A stretch of DNA of 35,069 bases from NCBI GenBank assembly GCA_023266575.1, contig JAHFPV010000025.1, positions 1-35,069 on the forward strand, written 5' to 3'. Under the pieces are notes generated by a model. The model had not been told where the DNA came from. It saw only the letters and a list, made by a program, of their open reading frames with translations, and searched no databases. This DNA is from Sphingobium sp. GTDB lineage: Bacteria > Pseudomonadota > Alphaproteobacteria > Sphingomonadales > Sphingomonadaceae. The translations under genes and the position numbers were made by a program. This document shows, piece by piece, positions 17,756 to 25,107 of the stretch. Every line of letters starts with the position of its first letter. Position 1 is the first letter of the stretch.

Positions 17756-17777
17756 CTATAGGGATGTTTGGTGACGG

Positions 17778-19073
17778 TTAAAACCGGATCGTTAGGGAAG
17801 CGGCCAATTGATCCGCATTGCCGCTGGCGTTCGACAGCGTCGTGGTGGTTACCGTGGCGGGGGCAGGATAATAATGGTCCGGCCGGATGATGTTCGCTTT
17901 TTCCACGAAGGTGTGCGCGTAGCTGAGGTTGAGCGCCAGCGCGGCGGACATATTCCAGGTCGCGCCGCCGCTCAGCCAGACGCGGTCGCCATCGGGGACG
18001 CGGGTGGTGAGGAATTGCGGATTGGTGGGCGTGCGGTCGAACATGGTGCCGGCGCGCAGGGTCAGCCGGTCGCTGACATCATATTCGCCGCCAGCGCTGA
18101 CGCTGTAGCTGTCATGATAGTGCATGTCCTTGACCGATGTGCCGGTCGCGGTGTTGATCGTGATCGCCTTGAACACCGACCAATTATACCAGCGCGCCGT
18201 CAGCATCGCCCGCAGCTTCGGCGTCAGGCGGTGCATCATGCTGACCGTGACGATATCGGGCAGTTCCAGCGGGGCGTTGGCGGCGAAAGTACCGTTGGCC
18301 CCGGCCAGCGGTCCCAGAAGCCCCGAAATCTCCTGTTCGCCTTTCAGCTTGTGGGACATGCCTGAACGATAATGGACGCCGAAATTGGTATCGCCGCTGG
18401 TGTAGAACAGGCCCGCGTTCCAACCGACCGAGAGATCGTCACCCTCGATCGAGGCATGGCCATCGGCCAGCAGCGGGGAGAGTTGCGGCAGGGCGTTGGT
18501 GAGCGTCACCTTGACATATTGCACGTCAACGCCGCCGCCGATCGAGAGATTGTCGCTCAGCTTGTAGGCGGCGGATGGCTGGACATTATAGGTTTTCAGG
18601 TCGGTATGGAGGGAATCGTATCGGCCGAAATAGCTTTCGTCATAATGCAGCTTCAGCCCGAACGGCGCGTTGACGCCCAGGCCCAGCCAGAGGCGGTCGC
18701 TGACCTGCGCGGTGGCGTAGAAGCTGGGAATCGGAATGATTTTGGCAAACGGATTGCCGCCATCATTGCCGGTGACCGGCACGGATGTAGGCAAGCCCGG
18801 CACAGAGCGGCTGGACCCGCGATTACTTTGCTGGGCGGTCGCCGACAGGATGATGCCGCCCACCGACGTCTGGATGCCCGACAATTGGGTCATCGCCGCG
18901 GGGTTGAAATAGATAGTCGATGGATCGTCGCCTGCGGCAGCGCCCCCTGACAGCGCACGCCCGGTTTCCTTGGGCGATTGTTCCTGCAGGTAGAAGCCGC
19001 CCGCCAGCGCCGGGACCGGGGCCGCCAGCACGCCTGACAGCAGGAAGGGAAGAAGGCGACGGCTAAGCGACAT
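17778..19073 (-). CDS. FadL/TodX-family outer-membrane transport protein
   Basis: This protein is 431 residues from the ATG at 19073, which follows AGAGGA. A signal peptide ends at about PALAGGF. The mature N-terminus has the FadL-type plug signature (FYLQEQSPKETGRALSGGAA and DDPSTIYFNPAAMTQL), and the remainder is a series of amphipathic strands (GLGVNAPFG, YNVQPSAAYKL, LNLSYAHTF) ending in the C-terminal phenylalanine SLTIRF needed for BAM insertion. FadL-type barrels admit long-chain fatty acids or aromatic hydrocarbons across the outer membrane. Which substrate applies is not clear. A strong minus-strand terminator upstream isolates its transcription from the phosphomannomutase gene. Confidence 0.9.
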   Translation of the reverse strand: MSLSRRLLPFLLSGVLAAPVPALAGGFYLQEQSPKETGRALSGGAAAGDDPSTIYFNPAAMTQLSGIQTSVGGIILSATAQQSNRGSSRSVPGLPTSVPVTGNDGGNPFAKIIPIPSFYATAQVSDRLWLGLGVNAPFGLKLHYDESYFGRYDSLHTDLKTYNVQPSAAYKLSDNLSIGGGVDVQYVKVTLTNALPQLSPLLADGHASIEGDDLSVGWNAGLFYTSGDTNFGVHYRSGMSHKLKGEQEISGLLGPLAGANGTFAANAPLELPDIVTVSMMHRLTPKLRAMLTARWYNWSVFKAITINTATGTSVKDMHYHDSYSVSAGGEYDVSDRLTLRAGTMFDRTPTNPQFLTTRVPDGDRVWLSGGATWNMSAALALNLSYAHTFVEKANIIRPDHYYPAPATVTTTTLSNASGNADQLAASLTIRF

Positions 19074-19480
19074 GGACGATCCTCTACACACTATCGTGCC
19101 GGCACCGGCGCGCTATCCCGCGCGCGCTGGCCGACTTTGCGCAGCGCGGATAGCAGCATCGTGGTTAATTTCCAGTATCGCGCCTGTCCGGTTCATCGCA
19201 TTTACAGGCGGTTGCGACGGTCAGTGACAGTCGGACGCTACGGCAGGAGGCAGGACCGCCATGCGACAAGACAAAAAAAAGCCGCCCCGAAGGACGGCCT
19301 TGAAGTTTTAGGAGAGGATGCCTGAAAGGCGAGTTTCTTTTGCGGTGCAGCAGCGATTGTCGCAAATGCGAAATATGACGGGGTGATTGCAGAAAATGCA
19401 ATCATCTCCGCGTTTACAGCTTTCCGTAAGGGAAAGGCCAAGGGCGCGGTGATAGCGATATCAAATTTTTTATCGGTCGA
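19074..19480. other. Intergenic region between the FadL-type gene and the phosphomannomutase gene
   Basis: This gap of about 400 bases has no convincing protein gene. It holds, on the minus strand, a strong terminator (19273-19298), an eight-base perfect stem with a five-base loop (TGATTGCA 19384-19391, TGCAATCA 19397-19404) and a six-base stem (CTTTCC 19420-19425, GGAAAG 19431-19436). The part nearest the FadL-type gene (19074-19260) must contain its promoter; I could not assign one. The segment 19273-19441 could be a small RNA or the structured 3' end of the phosphomannomutase mRNA. Confidence 0.5.
19273..19298 (-). terminator. Strong rho-independent terminator with UUCG loop
   Basis: On the minus strand the stem GCCGTCC / GGGCGGC closes a C(TTCG)G tetraloop (19298-19281) and is followed by eight consecutive T (19280-19273). 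This is a classical intrinsic terminator for transcripts coming from the phosphomannomutase side or from a small RNA in between. Confidence 0.85.
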
Positions 19481-20851
19481 TCATATAATGGGTCGCCTGA
19501 TCCCCGAATCGTGCAGCTGTGCGTCGACCTGGGCCATGAGTCTGGCCAGTCCTGCACCGTCTTGCGATTCGGCGCGGGCGACCAGGGCCGCCTGAGTATT
19601 GGAAGCGCGCAGCAGCCACCAGCCGTCAGCTGTGCGGACGCGCACGCCGTCTATCGCATTCACATCCGCGCCGCTGGCACGCAGCCGGGCGCGAACTTCG
19701 TCGATCACCGCGAATTTGCGATCCTCCGCCACCGCAAAGCGCAGTTCGGGGGTGTTGGCAAGGTCGGGCATCGCGCTGCGCAGGTCCGTGATGCTGCGAT
19801 CCTGCCGGGCGGCGCGGATCAGGCGGACGGCGGCATAGAGGCCGTCGTCATAGCCATAATAATCGTCGGCGAAGAAGAGATGCCCGGTCATCTCGCCCCC
19901 TAGTGGGCTGCCAATCTGCTTCATTCTGGACTTGATATGGCTGTGGCCGGTTTTCCACATATCGGGTCGGCCACCCAGCGCGGCGATGCCGTCGAACAGC
20001 GACTGGCTGGCCTTTACATCGGCGACAATCGCGGCACCGGGGCGTTTTTCCAGCACGCTCGGCACGAACAGGCCCAATAGCTGGTCGCCCGCAATCACCC
20101 TGCCCTGCCCGTCGATCACGCCGATCCGGTCGCCATCGCCATCGAAAGCCACACCGAAATCGAGCTGCTTGGCAAGGACAAGGGCGCGCAGGTCGGCCAG
20201 ATTCGCTTCTTCGGAAGGATCGGGATGATGGTTGGAAAAATTGCCGTCTATGTGGGTGAAGAGCAGATGATGCTCACCGGGCAGGCGCTGCACCAGCTTC
20301 TCGACCACCTGGCCCGCCGCGCCATTGCCCGCGTCCCAGCCGATGCGCCAAGCGCACCCGTCAAAATCCTCGACCAGCCGATCGACGTAGCGGTCGATGA
20401 TCGTAATGCTTTGACTCTGGCCAAAGCCATCGTCCCAGTCGCCTGCGGCCGCCATGACGCCCAGTTGCTGGATCGCTTCGCCGAAAAAGGGCGCATGGCC
20501 CTGCACCAGCTTGAAGCCATTTTGATCGCCGGGATTATGGCTGCCGGTTATCTGAATGGCGCCGTCCACCTGGCCGACCATTTCGGCATAATAGAGCATA
20601 GGGGTTGGTCCCAGCCCGATGCGCAGCACGTCGATGCCGCTGGCGCACAGACCGTCGACCAGCGCGCTTTCGAGCATCACTGAACTCAACCGTCCGTCAT
20701 AGCCCACGGCAATGCGCGATCCCCCTGCCCGCGCGATGACGGTGCCGAAGCTGCGCCCCAGCGCCCAGGCGTCGGCGGCGTCCAGCGTTTCGCCCACCGT
20801 GCCGCGCATGTCATAGTCGCGCAGCAGGGTCGGGTCGAAACGGTGAGTCAC
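19481..20851 (-). CDS. Phosphomannomutase/phosphoglucomutase
   Basis: This 456-residue alpha-D-phosphohexomutase has all four active-site loops: the phosphoserine loop ITGSHNPGDQNG, the metal-binding loop AFDGDGDRIGV, the sugar-specificity loop GGEMTGHLFF and the phosphate-binding loop RASNTQ. It interconverts mannose-6-P/mannose-1-P and probably the glucose equivalents, feeding GDP-mannose, exopolysaccharide and LPS synthesis. GEMTGH points to the ManB/AlgC (PMM/PGM) type. The start overlaps the stop of the J-domain gene by four bases, so it is the last gene of a mipZ-J-domain-PMM unit. Symbols manB, pgm and algC are all in use, so none is given. Confidence 0.92.
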   Translation of the reverse strand: MTHRFDPTLLRDYDMRGTVGETLDAADAWALGRSFGTVIARAGGSRIAVGYDGRLSSVMLESALVDGLCASGIDVLRIGLGPTPMLYYAEMVGQVDGAIQITGSHNPGDQNGFKLVQGHAPFFGEAIQQLGVMAAAGDWDDGFGQSQSITIIDRYVDRLVEDFDGCAWRIGWDAGNGAAGQVVEKLVQRLPGEHHLLFTHIDGNFSNHHPDPSEEANLADLRALVLAKQLDFGVAFDGDGDRIGVIDGQGRVIAGDQLLGLFVPSVLEKRPGAAIVADVKASQSLFDGIAALGGRPDMWKTGHSHIKSRMKQIGSPLGGEMTGHLFFADDYYGYDDGLYAAVRLIRAARQDRSITDLRSAMPDLANTPELRFAVAEDRKFAVIDEVRARLRASGADVNAIDGVRVRTADGWWLLRASNTQAALVARAESQDGAGLARLMAQVDAQLHDSGIRRPII

Positions 20852-21273
20852 CTTTCCGCCTGATCGCGCAGCAGCAGGTCGCGGGCAGCGTTGATCTGGG
20901 CCGCCAGTGCCTCCGTCCCGCCCTTGTCGGGATGGACCGACGCGATCAGGCGACGATGGGCAGCGCGGATCATGTCGGCGTCGGCATCGGGCGCCACCCC
21001 CAGCAGGGCGCGGGCCTGCGCAATATCCTGTGGCGGCAAGGGTTTGGGCGCGGCGGTCTTGCCTTTGCCGCGCAGCTTGCCTTGTCCTACGAAGAACATG
21101 GCCGCGCCGATCAACAGCGGCGCACCGATCACCGGCTTGCCCTTGGCCGCCAGCACCGCGCCGACCAGCGCCACGCCCAGCGCCATTCCATCTTTCGCGC
21201 TCATGCGTTGCAGCCTTCCTGTCCAGATCAGCCAGCCCGCAAGGCCCGCCAGCAGCAGCGCAAGCCAGCCCAT
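20848..21273 (-). CDS. Membrane-anchored J-domain protein (DnaJ/Tim14-like)
   Basis: This 141-residue protein has an N-terminal membrane helix (WLALLLAGLAGWLIW), a second hydrophobic segment (about 30-65), a Lys/Pro linker and a C-terminal J domain (about 80-138) with the invariant HPD motif (ASVHPDKGGTEA). J domains stimulate Hsp70 (DnaK) ATPase activity. The layout, with the J domain at the very C-terminus after membrane segments, resembles Tim14/Pam18 and alphaproteobacterial DjlA-like proteins. It overlaps mipZ upstream by one base (TGATG) and the phosphomannomutase gene downstream by four. The client protein is unknown. Confidence 0.85.
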   Translation of the reverse strand: MGWLALLLAGLAGWLIWTGRLQRMSAKDGMALGVALVGAVLAAKGKPVIGAPLLIGAAMFFVGQGKLRGKGKTAAPKPLPPQDIAQARALLGVAPDADADMIRAAHRRLIASVHPDKGGTEALAAQINAARDLLLRDQAER

Positions 21274-22079
21274 CAGGCCGCGCCGATCAAGTCCATGGAG
21301 CCAACGCCGCTGCGTTCGGGGAGCGCAAGGCCCGCCACCATTTCCCGCAACTCCTGCCGCGCGGCGATGTGGCTGACGCCCAGTTCGCCCAGATGCCCCT
21401 TGTCCAGCAGGGTCAGGCCCGACGGGAACAGTTCGCGGAAGATCACGCGCTCCGACAGGCCCGGAATGACGCGGAAACCGACGCGGCGGGACAATTCCAT
21501 CAGCGCGTCGCCGACCCGCTTCTTGTTGCGGGCATCCTGATGCTGGACGCGGTTGCGCAGCACGACCCAGTCGATCGAGACGCCATCGGCCTTGGCCCTG
21601 GTCTTGCGCGCTTCAAAGATGAGTTCGGAATAGAAGGACAGGCGCTTGACCTTGAAACTTTCCGCATCGACCTGCCCGATCAGGTCGAAATCGACGAAAC
21701 TGTCGTTCATCGGCGTGACCAGCGTGTTGGCGCGCGCGGCCATATGGCGGGCGAATACATCATCGCGGCCGGGCGTATCGACGATCAGGAAATCCGTGTC
21801 CTGCGAGACGGCAGCGACTTCGGATTCGAGCGCCTCTATGCTGTCGCCCTTCAACACCGCAAAGGTCGGTGCGACCAGTTCGATACCGCGGCGGCGCGCG
21901 GTTTCGGCGCGATTTTCCAGATAGCGGGTGACGGTGCGCTGGCGCGGATCAAGGTCGATCATGCTGACGCGATGGCCGAGCGCCGTCAGCGCGATCGCGG
22001 TGTGGACAGCAGTGGTCGATTTGCCGGTTCCGCCCTTTTCATTGGCGAATACGATGAGATGCGGCTGCGAATTGGCCAT
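21273..22079 (-). CDS. mipZ: Division-plane positioning ATPase MipZ (ParA family)
   Basis: This 268-residue P-loop ATPase has the deviant Walker A FANEKGGTGKSTTAVH (about 11-26), the switch region MIDLDPRQRTVTRYLENR and Walker B FLIVDTPGRDD. The DLDxRQRT...ENR signature is diagnostic of MipZ rather than of plasmid or chromosomal ParA. In Caulobacter MipZ binds ParB at the origin, forms bipolar gradients and inhibits FtsZ, restricting division to midcell. Here its gene is only about 2.7 kb from the predicted origin. It is first in the mipZ-J-domain-PMM unit and divergent from panC. Confidence 0.88.
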   Translation of the reverse strand: MANSQPHLIVFANEKGGTGKSTTAVHTAIALTALGHRVSMIDLDPRQRTVTRYLENRAETARRRGIELVAPTFAVLKGDSIEALESEVAAVSQDTDFLIVDTPGRDDVFARHMAARANTLVTPMNDSFVDFDLIGQVDAESFKVKRLSFYSELIFEARKTRAKADGVSIDWVVLRNRVQHQDARNKKRVGDALMELSRRVGFRVIPGLSERVIFRELFPSGLTLLDKGHLGELGVSHIAARQELREMVAGLALPERSGVGSMDLIGAA

Positions 22080-22189
22080 TGGACCCCTGATAACCCCGTT
22101 GATTGTCGCAATGATTCTTGACCGTCCAGCGACTGCGCGCCTAGCAGGACGTCCCTGACACCCCTGCCCTTATCGGAGCCGTTCCTCCC

Positions 22190-23035
22190 GTGCAAACCCT
22201 GTCTGACCTGCCCGCGCTGCGCGCCGCCATCGACGCGCTGAAAAGCGACGGAAAGCCGCTGGTTCTGGTGCCGACCATGGGTGCCTTGCATGACGGGCAT
22301 ATGGCATTGGTCGAGGAAGCGCGGCGGCACGGGCGGCATGTCGTCGTGTCGATCTTCGTCAATCCCAAACAGTTCGGGCCGAACGAGGATCTGGCCGCCT
22401 ATCCCAGGCGCGAGGCCAAGGACGCGCAGATGCTTAGCGCCGCCGGGGTGGATATTTTGTGGATGCCCACGGTCGATGTCATGTATCCGGCGGGCTTTGC
22501 CACCAACATCAGCGTCAGCGGGGTCAGCAACGGGCTGGACGGGGCAGCGCGACCGGGCCATTTCGATGGCGTCGCGACGGTGGTGACCAAATTGTTCAAC
22601 CAGGTGCGACCCGATGTCGCGATATTCGGCGAGAAGGATTATCAGCAGCTCGCCGTCATCCGGCAGATGGTGGCCGACCTTGATTTAGGGATAGAGATTG
22701 TCGGGATGCCGACCCAACGCGCCGAGGACGGCCTGGCCCTGTCATCACGCAACGCTTATCTGAGCGACGATGAGCGCAAGGCTGCGCTGGCTTTGCCGCG
22801 GGCGCTGGGCGAGGCCAAGCGGCAGATCGAAAAGGGCGGCGCGGTCGAGGAGGCGCTGGCCAAGGCGGTTACGATGCTGAGCGCCCAGGGCTTTGACCCG
22901 GTCGACTATGTGACGTTGTGCGATGCGGTCACGCTGGAGCCGATGCATGTGCTGGACCGCCCTGCCCGGCTGCTTGGCGCGGCCAGGCTGGGCAAGACAC
23001 GACTGATCGACAATATCGCCGTGGATGCAGCCTGA
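22190..23035 (+). CDS. panC: Pantothenate synthetase PanC
   Basis: This 281-residue enzyme joins pantoate and beta-alanine using ATP to make pantothenate, the CoA precursor. Motifs: the HIGH-like PTMGALHDGHMALV, FVNPKQFGPNEDL, FGEKDYQQLAVI and the KMSKS-like SSRNAYLS. Length is normal. The start is GTG at 22190; no in-frame ATG precedes the HDGH region, and the GTG gives the expected N-terminus QTLSDLPALR. It is on the plus strand, against the surrounding minus-strand genes, with a divergent promoter shared with mipZ. CoaE, the last step of the same pathway, lies on the other side of the origin. Confidence 0.95.
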   Translation: MQTLSDLPALRAAIDALKSDGKPLVLVPTMGALHDGHMALVEEARRHGRHVVVSIFVNPKQFGPNEDLAAYPRREAKDAQMLSAAGVDILWMPTVDVMYPAGFATNISVSGVSNGLDGAARPGHFDGVATVVTKLFNQVRPDVAIFGEKDYQQLAVIRQMVADLDLGIEIVGMPTQRAEDGLALSSRNAYLSDDERKAALALPRALGEAKRQIEKGGAVEEALAKAVTMLSAQGFDPVDYVTLCDAVTLEPMHVLDRPARLLGAARLGKTRLIDNIAVDAA

Positions 23036-23041
23036 TCTGCG

Positions 23042-23170
23042 TCAGAGCAGCTGTTTGACAAGGACAGCGGCCGCGACCAACAGGCCGATGATCGCCCATC
23101 CTTCCCAGCTACACGGGCCCCATCCCCAACCAAGACGCTTGCGACCAAACCAGAGGCGGGGATGATTCAT
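23042..23170 (-). CDS. Small tryptophan-rich membrane protein (42 aa)
   Basis: A 42-codon minus-strand ORF lies between panC and hemJ. It begins MNHPRLWFGRKRLGWGWG, a basic tryptophan/glycine-rich head, continues with CSWEGW and then one hydrophobic helix (AIIGLLVAAAVLVKQLL). AGGA lies about 11 bases before the ATG. Proteins of the pattern W-F-x-x-K-R-x-G-x-G-x-G...W-x-G-W plus one or more helices recur in sphingomonads and other proteobacteria as unnamed small membrane proteins; that comparison is from memory. The head resembles a conserved motif rather than random translation, which is why I call it a gene. Confidence 0.6.
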   Translation of the reverse strand: MNHPRLWFGRKRLGWGWGPCSWEGWAIIGLLVAAAVLVKQLL

Positions 23171-23322
23171 CGGACGACTCAATCCTGATGCTTAACTTCG
23201 CACTTTTCCCGGTAAATCGGACATTTTATTGCGCGGGTCTGATCCTATCGGAAAGCGACAGCGGGATTATAGCAGCGCGGCAGGGTGTAGGATAGCCTGC
23301 CCCCTCCCCTTCCCCCGAAGAT

Positions 23323-23763
23323 TTAGAACGGTTTGACGATCACGGCGATGACGATGACCGCGGCGGCCACGCCGGGGACTTCGTTGAACAGGCGCAGCTG
23401 GCGGTCGGTCAGGGTCCGCTGCCCCCTGGCCAGTTTCTTTGCATAGCCCGCAATCCAGCCATGATAGGCCGACAGACCCAGCACGAAGAGCAGTTTCAAG
23501 TGAAACCAGCCAAAGCTCCACGCGCCCAGTTCGACCATCAGCATCAGGCCGAAAATCCAGGTCAACACCAGCGAGGGGTTGAGGATGATCTTGAGCAGCC
23601 GCTTTTCCCGATCGATCCATTTGCGGTCCTCGTCCGATCCGGGCGCGCTTTCCTGATGATAGACGAAGAAGCGCGGCATCATGAACAGGCCCGCCATCAG
23701 GAAGATGACGAAGATGACATGGGCAGCCTTCACCCAGAGATAAGCGGCACCAAGATAGGCCAT
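23323..23763 (-). CDS. hemJ: Protoporphyrinogen IX oxidase HemJ
   Basis: This 146-residue four-helix membrane protein belongs to the HemJ (UPF0093) family. Visible family residues are H15 in WVKAAHVIFVIFLMAG, MPRFFVYH, and K90 in GWFHLKLLFVLGLSAYHGW; a conserved His and Lys are thought to bind haem b. It oxidises protoporphyrinogen IX to protoporphyrin IX in organisms lacking HemG or HemY. It overlaps hemE by one base (TGATG), so two haem-pathway steps are co-expressed next to the origin. Length and hydropathy are typical. Confidence 0.93.
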   Translation of the reverse strand: MAYLGAAYLWVKAAHVIFVIFLMAGLFMMPRFFVYHQESAPGSDEDRKWIDREKRLLKIILNPSLVLTWIFGLMLMVELGAWSFGWFHLKLLFVLGLSAYHGWIAGYAKKLARGQRTLTDRQLRLFNEVPGVAAAVIVIAVIVKPF

Positions 23764-24818
23764 CAGACATGCTTTCCGTTACGGACATAGGCGATCAGCG
23801 CCTCGACATGCGCGATGGGCGTGTCGGGGAGGATGCCATGGCCCAGATTCATGATGTGGGGTCGGTCGGCAAAGGCGGCGCGGATATTGTCCACCGCCTG
23901 TTCGACCGCCTGCCCGCCCGCGATCAGTGCCAGCGGATCGAGATTACCCTGCACCGGCAGGCCCTGGGGCAGGACGCGGTTGGCCCAGTGGGGATCGACC
24001 GTTTCATCTACGCCGATTGCATCGACCCCGGTGCCAGCGGCATAATCGGCCAGTTTCGCGCCCGCGCCCTTGGGGAAGCCGATGATCGGGATAGTGGGAT
24101 GGAGCGCCTTCAACTTGCGCACGATCGCGGCATTGGGCTGGACCACCCAGCGGTCGAACTGGAGCGGGGCGAGGCTGCCGGCCCAGCTGTCGAACAGTTG
24201 GATCGCCTCGACACCAGCCGCGATCTGGCCCGACAGGTAAGTGACGGTCGCATCGACAATGGCGTCGATCAGTGCGCTAAAGCGGACAGGATCGCCATAG
24301 GCGAGGCGACGGGCCGCGCCCTGATCCTTGCTGCCCTGCCCAGCCACCATATAGGTGGCGATGGTCCAGGGGCTGCCTGCAAAGCCAAGGAAGGTGACTG
24401 ACGGGTCGAGCGCGGCCTTGACCTGCCTGACCGTCTCATAGACCGCCTCAAAGCGGTTAAAGTCGGGTTTGAGAGTGCTGATATCGGTTTCGGCAAGGAT
24501 GGGAGCAAGCCGCGGACCTTCGCCCGCCTCGAACCATAAATCCTGTCCCATCGCATAGGGGACGATCAATATGTCGGAAAAGAGGATCGCGCCATCAAAG
24601 CCGAAGCGGCGCAAGGGCTGGAGCGTGACCTCGGCAGCGGCTTCGCTGTCATAGACAAGTTCGAGGAAGCCGCCCTTGTCCGCCCGCAATGCGCGATATT
24701 CGGGCAGATAGCGCCCGGCCTGGCGCATGAGCCACATCGGCGGCACGGCGGGGCGATCGCCCTGGAGGACGCCAAGCAGAGGCTTGGTAGCAAGGACCGT
24801 CGGCGCGTCGAGGCTCAT
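23763..24818 (-). CDS. hemE: Uroporphyrinogen decarboxylase HemE
   Basis: This 351-residue enzyme decarboxylates uroporphyrinogen III to coproporphyrinogen III in haem synthesis. It has the N-terminal signature PPMWLMRQAGRYLPEYRA, the active-site FSDILIVPYAMGQ, the second signature GFAGSPWTIATYMVAG and the C-terminal NLGHGILPDTP. In Caulobacter and Rickettsia hemE borders the chromosomal origin, and its promoter lies within it; here too the upstream region holds the origin features. The ATG at 24818 is only about ten bases from a CtrA-type site, suggesting cell-cycle control. Confidence 0.96.
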   Translation of the reverse strand: MSLDAPTVLATKPLLGVLQGDRPAVPPMWLMRQAGRYLPEYRALRADKGGFLELVYDSEAAAEVTLQPLRRFGFDGAILFSDILIVPYAMGQDLWFEAGEGPRLAPILAETDISTLKPDFNRFEAVYETVRQVKAALDPSVTFLGFAGSPWTIATYMVAGQGSKDQGAARRLAYGDPVRFSALIDAIVDATVTYLSGQIAAGVEAIQLFDSWAGSLAPLQFDRWVVQPNAAIVRKLKALHPTIPIIGFPKGAGAKLADYAAGTGVDAIGVDETVDPHWANRVLPQGLPVQGNLDPLALIAGGQAVEQAVDNIRAAFADRPHIMNLGHGILPDTPIAHVEALIAYVRNGKHV

Positions 24819-24828
24819 CTATTCTCTC

Positions 24829-24843
24829 TTAATATAGATTTAA
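24829..24843. promoter_or_regulatory. CtrA-type binding site TTAA-N7-TTAA
   Basis: The sequence TTAATATAGATTTAA is a perfect match to the full CtrA recognition pattern (TTAA, seven bases, TTAA). It lies about ten bases upstream of the hemE start and inside the most AT-rich part of the origin. In Caulobacter CtrA binds such sites to block initiation and control the hemE promoter. Whether CtrA does the same here is inference; in sphingomonads its role is less well known. Confidence 0.7.
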
Positions 24844-24963
24844 GTAGGATGATGGAGATAGTAGGGACGTTGGCAGCGGGGTTTATGCGCTGTGCCCGGA
24901 TTTGCCAACAGCTTGACTCCCTTAGCTTACGCTTTGCGGCCTGAGTCAGTCATTCTATCCCCG

Positions 24964-25084
24964 TTATCCACAGGCTGTGGATGAAAAACCGGGTCTGTTG
25001 GGGGGCTGTGGATAAGATTTGCGGTGTCGTGGACAGACGGAAAGCCGGGATTTTGTCCCCAACTCCTCCCTTGCTTTATCCACA
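24964..25084. promoter_or_regulatory. Cluster of four DnaA boxes
   Basis: Three perfect DnaA boxes are present: TTATCCACA at 24964-24972 (plus), TGTGGATAA at 25007-25015 (minus) and TTATCCACA at 25076-25084 (plus). A fourth, TGTGGATGA at 24976-24984 (minus), has one mismatch. The first two form a near-perfect inverted pair three bases apart (TCCACAG-G-CTGTGGA). Spacing and alternating orientation are typical of an origin. Confidence 0.88.
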
Positions 25085-25107
25085 GCCTGCCCACACAGAT
25101 AGGGGCC

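Larger units (their letters stand above)
24819..25107. other. oriC: Probable chromosomal replication origin (oriC)
   Basis: This non-coding gap lies between the divergent genes hemE and the PPDK regulator, the same place as the origins of Caulobacter and other alphaproteobacteria. It contains an AT-rich stretch next to hemE (about 24819-24860) that could be the unwinding element, one CtrA-type site, two GANTC methylation sites (24915-24919 and 24943-24947), and a cluster of DnaA boxes at 24964-25084. Gene orientation switches from mostly minus to mostly plus exactly here. I did not recognise an IHF site. The assignment rests on motifs and synteny seen in the sequence; function is inferred. 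Confidence 0.85.

Noticed and set aside
19238-19441. 66-codon minus-strand frame in the region before the FadL-type gene
   Set aside because: It runs through a strong terminator hairpin and its T-run, so it is unlikely to be translated; the region is better viewed as RNA structure.
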